A DNA stretch of 42,108 nt from Treponema sp. UBA4307 (GTDB lineage: Bacteria > Spirochaetota > Spirochaetia > Treponematales > Treponemataceae), in assembly GCA_002394685.1 (NCBI GenBank), contig DGUP01000039.1, positions 1 through 42,108 on the forward strand. Direction: 5' to 3'. The notes under the pieces are model-generated. The model saw only the letters and a list, made by a program, of their open reading frames with translations. It ran no database searches and had not been told where the DNA came from. This document shows, one piece after another, positions 33,625-41,481 of this stretch. A program made the position numbers and the translations under genes. How positions within the stretch are numbered: the first letter of the stretch is position 1; every line of letters begins with the position of its first letter.

Positions 33625-34547
33625 GAAAGTTAGTATCAGTTTTAATTTTACTTGCAGTATGTGCAGGCGCAGTTTTTGCTGCAAGTTACAAGAACAACAC
33701 TTATCAGAAACTGGCAGAGCAGTATACTGTAAAATCACAGAAGGCTCTGGATGCCGGTGAATATGCACTGGCTGAAGAATATGCAAACCTTGCTCAGGAA
33801 AATGCAGCCCTTTCTGAAGAATTTATTCAGAAGCATCTGGCTCAGACTAAGGCTGACGAAGCACTTGCAAATGCTAAGAATGCAATTGCACAGGTAAAGA
33901 ATTCTGCAGGTTCTTCAATCGAACTTCCTGCTGAATACACAGAAGCAGAAGATCTTTACAAGCAGGCTCAGGCTTCATACAAGGACGGCGACTATGTTGC
34001 TGCAAGAACACAGGCTGAACAGGCATCTGCAAAAGCAGCTCTTGCTCAGGCATATGTAAACGAACAGCTTGCAAAGAAAGATGCAGAAGATGCAAGAAAA
34101 GCAGCTCAGGATCGTATTGCTTATGTAGAAAGCATCCGTGGAAAGGAAAATTTTCCTCTTGCATACGAAGCTGCCGTTAACTATTACAATCAGTCTACAA
34201 CTGCATACAACTCAAAGGATTATGCAAGTTCAAAGACTCTTGCTAACCAGGTTCTCACAGCCCTTTCAGAAGTAGAAGAAATGACTCCTCTTCCAAAGTA
34301 CTACATTGTACGCCCATGGGCAGAGACAAAGGACTGTTTCTGGAATATTTCAGGACGCCCTTATGTTTACAACAATCCATTCCTCTGGGAAAACCTCTAT
34401 GAAGTTAACAAGTCTAAGCTTCCTCAGCAGAACAACCCTAACCTGATTCTCCCTGGTATGGTAATGGAAATCCCTTCACTTACAGGTGAATACCGCGACG
34501 GTTACTACAGCCCTAGCGAAACTTATCAGACTTATATTGGCCGTTAA
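33621..34547 (+). CDS. secreted helical protein with LysM-like C-terminus
   Basis: 308 residues. The signal peptide is about 1-20 (ending AVFAA). Residues 25-220 are Ala/Gln-rich helical repeats with TPR-like or DUF4398-like spacing (ALDAGEYALAEEYANLAQ, SYKDGDYVAARTQAEQA). Residues about 228-295 resemble a LysM domain (YYIVRPWAETKDCFWNISG, NPFLWENLYEVNKS, LILPGMVMEIP), which would bind peptidoglycan. It is coupled to the lipoprotein at 32548 (ATGA overlap), and an outer-membrane lipoprotein plus a peptidoglycan-binding partner would make an envelope-tethering pair. Confidence 0.83.
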   Translation: MRKLVSVLILLAVCAGAVFAASYKNNTYQKLAEQYTVKSQKALDAGEYALAEEYANLAQENAALSEEFIQKHLAQTKADEALANAKNAIAQVKNSAGSSIELPAEYTEAEDLYKQAQASYKDGDYVAARTQAEQASAKAALAQAYVNEQLAKKDAEDARKAAQDRIAYVESIRGKENFPLAYEAAVNYYNQSTTAYNSKDYASSKTLANQVLTALSEVEEMTPLPKYYIVRPWAETKDCFWNISGRPYVYNNPFLWENLYEVNKSKLPQQNNPNLILPGMVMEIPSLTGEYRDGYYSPSETYQTYIGR

Positions 34548-34911
34548 TCGGACTTATCTTTAGTTTTTAATGGTCTTTTTATGTTAACACTGAATAATCC
34601 CGGAGCGGCTTATTTAGTGTTACACTTAAAGTCTTTTGGAATCCTGTTCATGCTTTTTTTAGTGTGGGCAGGATTTTTTTTACCGCTTACCTTATCCTGT
34701 TTTATAATTCCACATCCTGCATATTCACCAGCCTTAATAATCTCCCCCTCATACAAGAATCCTAAAATCCTTTTTGTGAAAATCCTCACTGAAAACTCTT
34801 CCTCATTGTTTTTTGTGCCTTCTTATTGAAAAATTCCAAAAATAATTTGTTAAAAGGTATAGGTTTTATCAGGTGAAATTCTGTATTATAGGAAAACAGA
34901 GGAAATGCCAT
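34548..34911 (+). other. intergenic region before threonine dehydratase
   Basis: 364 bp. It contains a 12-bp stem-loop (34586-34621), a possible terminator (34640-34681), and a TATTAT box about 23 bases before the next start. An 82-codon hydrophobic open frame (34581-34829) overlaps both hairpins and has no Shine-Dalgarno, so it is not called as a gene. Confidence 0.6.
34640..34681 (+). terminator. possible terminator of the lipoprotein/LysM-like unit
   Basis: AATCCTG (34640-34646) can pair with CAGGATT (34669-34675), and eight or more T follow. The loop is long (22 bases), so efficiency is uncertain. Confidence 0.45.
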
Positions 34912-36135
34912 ATGAGCAAAGAGATGTTAACACTTGAAGCTTTTGAAGAAGCTTCTGAAGAAGTAAAAAAAGTTACGCTGGAAACAAAACTGATTTTTTC
35001 TGACTTCTATTCAAAACTTACGGAGAACAAAGTTTACTTTAAGCCTGAAAACATGCAGCTGACCGGAGCTTACAAACTTCGCGGCGCTTATTATAAAATG
35101 AGTACCTTGACTCCGGAAGAAAGAGCAAGGGGATTAATCACAGCTTCTGCCGGTAACCATGCCCAGGGTGTGGCTTACGCTGCAAAAGCTTATGGAGCAA
35201 AGGCTGTAATCGTTATGCCTATTACAACTCCTCTTATTAAGGTGAACCGCACAAAATCCTACGGCGCTGAAGTAATTCTTTACGGTGATGTGTATGATGA
35301 TGCCTGTGCAAAAGCACTGGAACTGGCAGAAGAACACGGCTACACTTTCATTCACCCATTTGATGACCTGGCTGTTGCTACAGGACAGGGAACCATTGCA
35401 ATGGAAATTTTCAAGGAACTTCCCCTTGTTGATTATATTCTTGTACCGATTGGAGGTGGTGGACTTGCAACAGGAGTTTCAACTCTTGCAAAGCTTCTTA
35501 ATCCTAACATCAAGGTAATCGGTGTTGAGCCGGAAGGTGCTGCCTGTATGCAGGCTTCGTTTAAGGCAAAAAAAGTTGTTTCCCTTCCAGGAGTAAATAC
35601 AATTGCCGACGGAACTGCCGTAAAAACTCCAGGTTCAAAAATCTTCCCTTTTATCAGCAAAAATCTGGACAGTATAATAACTATTCCAGATGAAGAACTT
35701 GTTCTCGCATTCCTTGATATGGTTGAAAATCACAAAATGGTGGTTGAAAATTCAGGTCTTCTTTCTGTGGCTGCCCTTAAACATCTGAATGTAAAGGGAA
35801 AGAAAGTAGTGTCTATTTTGTCAGGAGGAAATATGGATGTAATAACCATGTCCTCTATTGTACAGAAGGGACTTATTCTTCGTGACAGAATCTTTACTGT
35901 TGCAGTTCAGCTTCCTGATCGCCCTGGCATGCTGTCAAAGGTTGCAGATGTTGTTGCCAGAGAAAACGGAAATGTGATTAAGCTGGAACACAATCAGTTT
36001 GTTGCAATTAACCGTCAGTCTGCCGTTGAACTTAGAATCACAATGGAAGCATTCGGACCTGAACACAAAAAGCAGATTCTGGACAAACTTGAAGTTGAAG
36101 GTTATCAGCCAAAGGTTGTTCGAACCCTTATCTGA
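34912..36135 (+). CDS. threonine dehydratase (PLP enzyme with ACT domain)
   Basis: 407 residues from the ATG at 34912, which AGAGGAAAT precedes; an in-frame GTG at 34873 is less likely. Lys55 in TGAYKLRGA binds PLP, and the phosphate loop is VPIGGGGLATG. An ACT-type regulatory domain fills about 325-407 (FTVAVQLPDRPGMLSKVADV). It deaminates threonine to 2-oxobutyrate. The length and single ACT domain fit the TdcB/short IlvA group rather than the two-domain biosynthetic IlvA. No isoleucine genes are nearby, so a catabolic role is plausible. Confidence 0.93.
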   Translation: MSKEMLTLEAFEEASEEVKKVTLETKLIFSDFYSKLTENKVYFKPENMQLTGAYKLRGAYYKMSTLTPEERARGLITASAGNHAQGVAYAAKAYGAKAVIVMPITTPLIKVNRTKSYGAEVILYGDVYDDACAKALELAEEHGYTFIHPFDDLAVATGQGTIAMEIFKELPLVDYILVPIGGGGLATGVSTLAKLLNPNIKVIGVEPEGAACMQASFKAKKVVSLPGVNTIADGTAVKTPGSKIFPFISKNLDSIITIPDEELVLAFLDMVENHKMVVENSGLLSVAALKHLNVKGKKVVSILSGGNMDVITMSSIVQKGLILRDRIFTVAVQLPDRPGMLSKVADVVARENGNVIKLEHNQFVAINRQSAVELRITMEAFGPEHKKQILDKLEVEGYQPKVVRTLI

Positions 36136-36181
36136 CAACAGTCTTCCCCCTTAAACATCAAAATAAACAGAATTCAATAAG

Positions 36182-36214
36182 TGACTGCCTCTCAACAGAC
36201 AGTCATTTTTTTTT
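36182..36214 (+). terminator. terminator after threonine dehydratase
   Basis: Stem TGACTG/CAGTCA (36182-36187 with 36200-36205) followed by about nine T. Confidence 0.85.
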
Positions 36215-36761
36215 AGAATTCTTTTCGTGCAAGATAAAGGCCCATTGCACTGGTCATAAGAGCGTGGGAATACATTTCGCTGCCCATCCCCCTGTAAACC
36301 TCTTTTTTGCTGATTCTCATATAATTTAAATATTCATCCTTATCCAGATCCTGTCGGCCTGTAAAAGTCAAATCCTCCGCAAGAAAAACATAAACATGAT
36401 TTGCAAACAGTGCGGGATTTGGATTCATTTTTCCCAGCAGAGTAAGTTTTCCGGCTGTGGCCCCTGTTTCCTCCATAAGTTCCCGCCTGGCCGCACATTC
36501 AGCATCTTCCCCCGGATCAATAACCCCGCCCGGAAACTCAATGGAAAGAGCCATTTCTCCGTGCCGCCACTGCTTTACCATGAGAAAATCCTCTCCCGCT
36601 TCCGGAATAACAATTACCCAGTCTGCCGCCTCATTAACTATATATCTGCCTTCGCTTTTGCCGTCCGGTGCAAGAGACCTTCTTTCCGTAACAGTAAAAA
36701 CTACAGTTTTTAACAGTTCCCGCCTTTCCTTTTCCGTCCAGATTAAATCTCCGTCATTCAT
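36213..36761 (-). CDS. NUDIX hydrolase, ADP-ribose pyrophosphatase-like
   Basis: 182 residues from the ATG at 36761; a TTG four codons upstream is possible. The Nudix box begins GGVIDPGEDAECAARREL and ends MEETGAT, giving the full G-x5-E-x7-REUxEExG pattern. The upstream strand region YIVNEAADWVIVIPEAG and VKQWRHGEMALSIEFPGG fit the ADP-ribose pyrophosphatase group. It hydrolyses nucleoside diphosphates linked to other moieties. Convergent with threonine dehydratase. Confidence 0.9.
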   Translation of the reverse strand: MNDGDLIWTEKERRELLKTVVFTVTERRSLAPDGKSEGRYIVNEAADWVIVIPEAGEDFLMVKQWRHGEMALSIEFPGGVIDPGEDAECAARRELMEETGATAGKLTLLGKMNPNPALFANHVYVFLAEDLTFTGRQDLDKDEYLNYMRISKKEVYRGMGSEMYSHALMTSAMGLYLARKEF

Positions 36762-36848
36762 CGTATTTTCCAAAATCTTTCCCGCCTGCAGTCATAATTC
36801 AAAATAAATCTAGCCAATAAGAGATATATTTCGTATATTGAGTATACT

Positions 36849-37460
36849 ATGAAAACATCAAATAAATTCACCTTTTGCAGAATAATTATTTCTCCAGTAT
36901 TTTTCGTGCTCTACTTTCTGCCAATCTGGTTGAAGTCAGAACCAAAAAGTATTCTTTCGATTATTTCAGTCTGTGTCTGCATTCCATTACTTGCCTTTGC
37001 AGAGTTCACCGATTACCTTGACGGCCACTATGCCCGTAAAAATAACGAAGTAAGTGATTTTGGAAAAATGTTTGATCCTTTTGCAGACGTTTTCCTTCAC
37101 CTGTCTACATTTACCGCATTCGTCTTCAGCGGCTATCTCCATCCGGCTCTCTATGCACTCATTCTTTACAGAGAGTTCAGTCAGAATTTTCTCCGCATGG
37201 TCGCTGCCAAAAGTGGAACCGCAATCGCAGCCCGTAAAGGCGGCAAACTGAAAACCGTTTTCTATGTAGCCTGCTGTTTCGTGTGCCTTATCCTTGAAAG
37301 CCTTAACCGTACAGGCCTGACCCAGAGCTGGGGCCTTAATCCGGAAATCTACAAATACATTTCCAACGGATTCTTTATCGTGTGCGTACTCCTGTCTTAC
37401 ATTTCCTTTGTGGATTACCTCAAGCACTTTGGAAAAATCCTCAAAGACGCAGCAAAATAA
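36849..37460 (+). CDS. pgsA: CDP-alcohol phosphatidyltransferase, PgsA-like
   Basis: 203 residues. The complete family motif is present: Asp55, Asp58, Gly59, Ala62, Arg63, Gly72, Asp76 and Asp80 (DYLDGHYAR and GKMFDPFAD). About five membrane helices. It most likely makes phosphatidylglycerol phosphate from CDP-diacylglycerol and glycerol-3-phosphate, though other CDP-alcohol transferases share the motif. No Shine-Dalgarno; TATATT lies nine bases before the ATG. A terminator follows. Confidence 0.88.
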   Translation: MKTSNKFTFCRIIISPVFFVLYFLPIWLKSEPKSILSIISVCVCIPLLAFAEFTDYLDGHYARKNNEVSDFGKMFDPFADVFLHLSTFTAFVFSGYLHPALYALILYREFSQNFLRMVAAKSGTAIAARKGGKLKTVFYVACCFVCLILESLNRTGLTQSWGLNPEIYKYISNGFFIVCVLLSYISFVDYLKHFGKILKDAAK

Positions 37461-37478
37461 AACAGGACAAAATATTCT

Positions 37479-37509
37479 AAGGCGGTTCCCACAGAGCCGC
37501 CTTTTTTTT
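37479..37509 (+). terminator. terminator after the pgsA-like gene
   Basis: Stem GGCGG/CCGCC (37481-37485 with 37497-37501) followed by eight T. Confidence 0.85.
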
Positions 37510-37584
37510 ATTATTTATACTTATACGGTTTCGCGCCTGAATCAGCCCCCCAGAAAACTCTGCCGTTTAACAAAATCCATATCC

Positions 37585-37659
37585 TATTACCTCCGTTCCG
37601 CGGCTCGGTCACCCTCGGTGCTTCGCACTGGCCTCCGGCCACCGCTCCAGTCGGGCTCA
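37585..37659 (-). repeat. GC-rich 75-bp repeat, copy 2 (inverted)
   Basis: Reverse complement matches 28684-28758 with three differences. On the minus strand the hairpins read TGGCC-GGA-GGCCA and GTGC-GAA-GCAC. Confidence 0.9.
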
Positions 37660-37694
37660 CTGCATTCGGCCTGTTTCGTAAGAAATTAAATCTG

Positions 37695-37842
37695 CTGCCG
37701 GTCGAGTCTGAATTTCACAGAACCGTATGTAAGTAATTAACATGCTACCGGAATAAAAAAGTTTTCGAAAAACCGGAGGCTCGCCTCCTACACGCAGTTT
37801 GTGCTTGTAATTATATACGTTAGCCGCTTTGCGGCTGCACAA
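37695..37842 (+). repeat. 150-bp structured direct repeat, copy 1
   Basis: Begins CTGCCGGTCGAGTCTG and ends GCGGCTGCACAA. The last 90 bases are nearly identical to copy 2, while the part around 37725-37740 varies. Hairpins: GGAGGC-TC-GCCTCC, and TTGTGC/GCACAA enclosing AGCCGC-TTT-GCGGCT. Confidence 0.85.
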
Positions 37843-37861
37843 GATGTATATATAAAAATAA

Positions 37862-38012
37862 CTGCCGGTCGAGTCTGGATTTCACAGAATCGAGTTGCAA
37901 GAAATTAAATATGCTACCGGAATAAAAAAGTTTTTGAAAAACCGGAGGCTCGCCTCCTACACGCAGTTTGTGCTTGTAATTATATACGTTAGCCGCTTTG
38001 CGGCTGCACAAA
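37862..38012 (+). repeat. 150-bp structured direct repeat, copy 2
   Basis: Second copy, 167 bp downstream of the first, with the same ends and the same hairpins. Confidence 0.85.
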
Positions 38013-38020
38013 CTGAGTGT

Positions 38021-38098
38021 TTTTTCAAAAACTTTTTGATTCCTCCCGCTTTTTAATTACAAAGCACTGCTGGAAGAATTTCTGCAAAATCCAGCCTC
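38021..38098 (+). repeat. shorter repeat unit A
   Basis: Pairs with unit B (38147-38225). Shared core: AAAAACTTTTT, then ATTCCTCCCGCTTTTTAATT, and TTGCAAAATCC-like ends. Its first 22 bases are the reverse complement of part of the 150-bp repeat (around 37917-37944). Confidence 0.7.
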
Positions 38099-38146
38099 TC
38101 CCTCCCGTAATTTTTATACTGCAATTTGAGGGGCACAGAAGGAATG

Positions 38147-38225
38147 TTTTTCCAAAAACTTTTTTATTCCTCCCGCTTTTTAATTACAGGGTACGGCTGA
38201 AAGAACTTTTGCAAAATCCGGTCTC
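38147..38225 (+). repeat. shorter repeat unit B
   Basis: Direct copy of unit A with scattered changes. It lies 48 bp beyond unit A. Confidence 0.7.
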
Positions 38226-38348
38226 GTCAGATGAATGACATATTCTGACATTAATTTTTTTAAATTCCTGCTTGCATTCAATTAATTGTTCTGTTCAATT
38301 GGCTGATAGATTATATAAATCAGGAATGTTATCATATAAAAAGAAACT

Positions 38349-38813
38349 ATGTCAAAAATTCATATTATTCGCACTTTAAAAAAACTCAAACCCTATAAAG
38401 GTGCTGGAATCGCATTGTTCAAAAAAATCAATGGTGATTATAGCATTTTGCTTGGAAAAAGGAACATAAATCCAGATAAAGGAAAGTGGTCTATCTTCGG
38501 TGGAAAAAGGGAAAAAGAAGATAAAAGTGATTGGGATACTGCAAAACGCGAGTTCTTTGAAGAAAGTTACATTAACTTCGATACATTAAAAACAAAGGAA
38601 ATAGAAGAATGTAAGTTTTGTTTACCTTTTTTCAAATGGACAACATTTCTTCGTGAAGTTGATGACTCATTTTCAGCCCCAAATTACTTTTCTTCTGAGT
38701 TCTCTGACCTGAAGTTTATTGCTTTAAATGAAATCAATAAATATAAACTGGCTTTTGGTGTAAGGAAGGAAATTAAGAAATTTCTTAAAATTGTTCAATA
38801 CTGTCCAAGATAA
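38349..38813 (+). CDS. NUDIX-like protein, 3' end altered by an insertion sequence
   Basis: 154 residues. The Nudix box region GGKREKEDKSDWDTAKREFF followed by EES keeps the REUxEE core but lacks the final Gly and has altered spacing. SILLGKRN and GKWSIFGG match the fold of MutT-like proteins, so catalysis is plausible but the substrate is unknown. The last codons (YCPR and stop) lie in the left inverted repeat of the neighbouring IS. Without the insertion the frame would stop directly after KIVQ, so the protein is extended by four residues rather than truncated. No Shine-Dalgarno. AT-rich accessory setting. Confidence 0.75.
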   Translation: MSKIHIIRTLKKLKPYKGAGIALFKKINGDYSILLGKRNINPDKGKWSIFGGKREKEDKSDWDTAKREFFEESYINFDTLKTKEIEECKFCLPFFKWTTFLREVDDSFSAPNYFSSEFSDLKFIALNEINKYKLAFGVRKEIKKFLKIVQYCPR

Positions 38814-39869
38814 TTTCATAAGCCCAACTCCGGTTGTAAATAACTGACAACAGACACTTTTACCGGAGGACTCCCAGCAAACCATTCGAACAAATCCTTA
38901 CGCTTGAAAATGCATACCGACAGTTCACAGGTAAAGTGCGTGAAATTCTTGACGGCATTTTTACTCATCTGGCGCAGTTTCAGGTAAAGAAGATAAATTA
39001 TCATTTCAATCCAGATTTGAGTTTTTACGACGTTTTCTGTTTCTCCGTAGAATTTCTTGATTCTGAGGTTCTGCTTGATGGTCTTGAAAAAGATTTCGAT
39101 GTTCCATCTTGCCTTGTAAAGTCGGGCGACGTAGGCGGCCTACCGGTCAAAATATTCGTGAGAATCGTGATTTCGTTTCCAGTGTTTTCATCGGTTGATT
39201 TTATGATCCGAAGCGGGAACGGACATCTTTTCCTTGTCTGTGCTCCTGTGACACAGAGGGGATTGTTTTCATGCTCCTTTGCGTTTGTTATGAAAAGATA
39301 TGATGGCACGTTGTTGTTTATGTCATATTTCATGTTGACTTTGCCTCCACTCTTTGTGCTTCTGAATTCTGCCCATGAAAAATCATGCATGTTCAGGCTG
39401 ATTTCGGTTGCGTCCACGGCATAGAAATCTTTCCTGAATTTATTTCGCTTGCAAGGATTAAGTGTTTCAAGTATGCAGTATAACAGTTTTTCAAACAGCT
39501 CGTAGCTTCGGTTGTTGTTCGCATATGAAATCGTAGAACGCTTGAGATTCTTATGAATCCCAAGATGATAAAGACTTGTGTGGTTAGAGTTTAGAGAATT
39601 CTCAAGGCTACGAAGTCCGTTTGAATTTGCAAGTTGTGCGTAGCTCATGGTCACAAACTGCTGCCAGGCAGTGAAGCCTTTGCAGTGTTTGTCTGCCTGT
39701 GTGATTTTCACGAGATTTTCAAATCGAGGTCTCGATACAAATGATAACGTTTGTCCGAGTAACGTGTTATGCTTATTCATGTCTGTAATTCGTGATAAAG
39801 TTTTGTGCGGTAAAAAAAATCTCATCACGAATTACAGACTTTAAATAGTACCTAATTTATCTTGGACAG
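38801..39869 (-). mobile_element. IS4-like insertion sequence (1069 bp)
   Basis: Terminal inverted repeats start CTGTCCAAGATAA at the left (38801-38813) and end with its complement at the right (39857-39869). Flanking 10-mers TTGTTCAATA (left) and TAGTGCAATA (right) match at 8 of 10 positions, consistent with a slightly decayed target duplication of the size known for IS4 relatives. The single transposase gene is frameshifted, so this copy is probably not autonomous. Confidence 0.82.
38816..39780 (-). pseudogene. IS4-family transposase, frameshifted
   Basis: The start is probably the ATG at 39780 (MNKHNTLLGQTLSFVSRP). The N-terminal DUF4372-like domain and first catalytic Asp (FYAVDATEISLN) are in one frame, which runs on to 39025. 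The C-terminal part continues in another frame: YKARWNIEIFFKTIK carries the Y-R-E-K signature with catalytic Glu, and the end runs through MIIYLLYLKLRQMSKNAVKN to the stop at 38816. The switch lies near 39140, where the downstream frame also contains a TAG. No slippery heptamer is seen, so this looks like a one-base indel rather than programmed frameshifting. Intact length would be about 320 residues. Confidence 0.85.
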
Positions 39870-39961
39870 TAGTGCAATAAATTCTAATTTTTTTTTTAGC
39901 CTATCAAACTATTATAGTTTCCCGTATTATAATAATAAATGAAAGCAAGGAGGAAATGCTT

Positions 39962-40687
39962 ATGAATACTATAAAAACAGCAAAAGAAGCTGAAACAAAG
40001 GTAATTAATGCAATGGAAGATATTACCAGAGCCACAAAAAAAGTGCTTATGGATTATATCAATGATATGTACCTTACAAGTTTTGCTCAAGTAATTGCCT
40101 ATCTGGGGCCAGAATCAGATGAAGCTAAAGAGTTACTTTCTTGTATGGATAAAAAAATAAGAAATAAAGTGATTTCTTCTTCAAATGGTTTTTCAAAATC
40201 AAATCCTGCAGTTATTTTGGAAGTTGAACATATTCTTACAACTCACAGCATGAACTTCACTAAAGAATATAACACTATTAGAGAAAATCTTTATCAAACT
40301 TCCCAGGACTTTGCAAAAAAAATTATTAAGGATTTCAGAGAGACTACTCCAATTTTCCAGGAACAACTGAACGAATCTATCTTCTCTTTTGATGACATAA
40401 CTTTGCTTACTGATAGTGGAATGCAAAAAATTCTGCAAGAAATTGATCAGCAGGATGTGGCTATGGCCTTAAAGGGTGCAGCTCCAGAAATCCAGGATAA
40501 GGTTTTTCGAAATTTGTCTCAGAGTAGCGCCAGTATGCTTAAAGAAGATATGGAATACATGGGGCCTGTTCATTTGAATGATGTTGAAAAATGCCGAACG
40601 AAAATACTTAACCTTATTTTGCAGCTTGAAGACAAAGGGGAAATCATTATCACTAAAAGACACAATCAAGATGACTGGGTTGACTAA
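39962..40687 (+). CDS. FliG-like protein lacking the N-terminal domain
   Basis: 241 residues from the ATG at 39962; AGGAGG precedes it at about 6 bases, better than the ATG two codons earlier. Residues about 40-95 match the FliG middle domain (AQVIAYLGPESDEAKELL, SNPAVILEVEHIL), but the EHPQ motif is not recognisable. Residues about 145-232 are a clear FliG C-terminal domain (ALKGAAPEIQDKVF, MLKEDMEYMGPVHL). The FliF-binding N domain (about 100 residues) is missing, and the torque-helix Arg equivalent to E. coli Arg281 is Ser (QSSASML). It sits beside an IS and a WYL fragment. Probably an accessory paralogue, not the main switch protein. Confidence 0.8.
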   Translation: MNTIKTAKEAETKVINAMEDITRATKKVLMDYINDMYLTSFAQVIAYLGPESDEAKELLSCMDKKIRNKVISSSNGFSKSNPAVILEVEHILTTHSMNFTKEYNTIRENLYQTSQDFAKKIIKDFRETTPIFQEQLNESIFSFDDITLLTDSGMQKILQEIDQQDVAMALKGAAPEIQDKVFRNLSQSSASMLKEDMEYMGPVHLNDVEKCRTKILNLILQLEDKGEIIITKRHNQDDWVD

Positions 40688-40696
40688 GAGGTGCAA

Positions 40697-40978
40697 ATGG
40701 CAAATCAGTTACTGCACTGTAAACTCAAAATCACTTCTGAAAAAACTCTGAACTACATTAAAACTTACAAATGGGCAGAAGACCAGAAATTTGCAAAACA
40801 GGAAGATGGTAGTACAATAATGACTTTTACAACAAATCAAGATTATCCAGTTCTAGGCTGGGTACTGAGCCATGGAATGTATGTTCAACCGTTGGAGCCA
40901 GAATGGCTGGTTGATGAATGGAAGATGAATGTGAAAGGAATGGCAAAATTCTCTTGCCTCTCGGTTAGATTATCTTAA
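40697..40978 (+). CDS. isolated C-terminal (WCX) part of a WYL-family regulator
   Basis: 93 residues from the ATG at 40697 (AGAGGTG just before it). The sequence matches the end of WYL-type transcription regulators: YPVLGWVLSHGMYVQPLEPE followed by WLVDEWKMNVKGMAKF. The winged-helix and WYL domains are absent, so it is either a remnant or a free-standing ligand-binding module. It lies 9 bp after the FliG-like gene on the same strand, suggesting cotranscription. Confidence 0.7.
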   Translation: MANQLLHCKLKITSEKTLNYIKTYKWAEDQKFAKQEDGSTIMTFTTNQDYPVLGWVLSHGMYVQPLEPEWLVDEWKMNVKGMAKFSCLSVRLS

Positions 40979-41162
40979 AAAACGTTATTTATTATAGATT
41001 CTTGGTGCTTATAAAATATCAATTGCATGTTAAAACTATATTGAAGCGAGATATAATCTGAAATACTAAAATAGGCTCTCAAGTGCTAAGGTAGAAGTCG
41101 TCTGATGTAGAGATGGCTTCTATCTTTACAAGGTGGACGATATCGATTATTAAATTTTTTCG

Positions 41163-41178
41163 ATTCATATATATGAAT
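41163..41178. repeat. 16-bp perfect palindrome
   Basis: ATTCATATATATGAAT, just beyond the stop codon of the HNH gene. It has no T-run suited to the minus-strand gene and might be an operator or a weak hairpin. The rest of 40979-41184 is AT-rich with a loose stem GGTAGAAG/CTTCTATC. Confidence 0.35.
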
Positions 41179-41184
41179 TTCTTT

Positions 41185-41481
41185 TTACACTTTCTTCAAT
41201 TGTATTTTATCAGACTTATGTCTGTTACAGTTTTGGCAAAGTAGTTGAATATTTCTAGTTGTAGATGAACCTCCTTTTGAAAAAGGTATTATGTGATTAA
41301 ATTTCAAGCTTTTTTGAGAACCATAACGGACACACTTTCCACCGTCTCTTCGCCAAACTTCAAATCGTACATCTTCTGGAATTGGTTCTCGTTTTTCCGT
41401 AGATTGTTTAGATTCAAATTTTTCATACATTTCAACTTGTTTTTTTATTTTTTCGAATTTTTGATTCTGTGTTGTAGCCAA
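41185..41481 (-). CDS. small HNH nuclease-like protein, possibly degenerate
   Basis: 98 residues from a TTG start, with a stop codon nine codons further upstream and no good ATG. The HNH pattern is NHIIPFSKGG, then RNIQLLCQNCNRHKSDKI. The first zinc pair, normally CxxC, is CVRY, so one zinc ligand is missing, and the usual Asp before His is Asn. The N-terminal 45 residues are a charged helix. It could be a decaying gene or the C-terminal remnant of a longer HNH protein. Confidence 0.65.
   Translation of the reverse strand: MATTQNQKFEKIKKQVEMYEKFESKQSTEKREPIPEDVRFEVWRRDGGKCVRYGSQKSLKFNHIIPFSKGGSSTTRNIQLLCQNCNRHKSDKIQLKKV

Larger units (their letters stand above)
37461..38348. other. repeat-rich intergenic region
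   Basis: About 890 bp without a credible gene. It contains the pgsA terminator, the inverted GC-rich repeat (37585-37659), two 150-bp direct copies (37695-38012), two further copies of a shorter unit (38021-38225) and about 120 AT-rich bases before the NUDIX-like gene. Two short open frames on the minus strand are translations of the direct repeat. Confidence 0.8.

Noticed and set aside
34581..34829. 82-codon hydrophobic open frame after the LysM-like gene
   Set aside because: It overlaps a hairpin and a terminator-like structure, has no Shine-Dalgarno, and the composition simply reflects T-rich DNA.
37657..38011. Two short minus-strand open frames encoding nearly identical peptides
   Set aside because: They are translations of the direct repeat, have no Shine-Dalgarno, and the identity is explained by DNA duplication.
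37695..38225. Integron attC sites, suggested by repeats with palindromic ends and the known integron of Treponema denticola
   Set aside because: No core motif pair of the RYYYAAC/GTTRRRY type is consistent across the copies, no cassette genes lie between them, and no integrase is seen.
37461..38348. CRISPR array
   Set aside because: The repeats are long (about 80-150 bp), few and without regular unique spacers, and no cas genes are present.
39100..39180. Programmed frameshift in the transposase
   Set aside because: No slippery heptamer or downstream structure is evident, and a TAG lies in the second frame at the junction; an indel is simpler.
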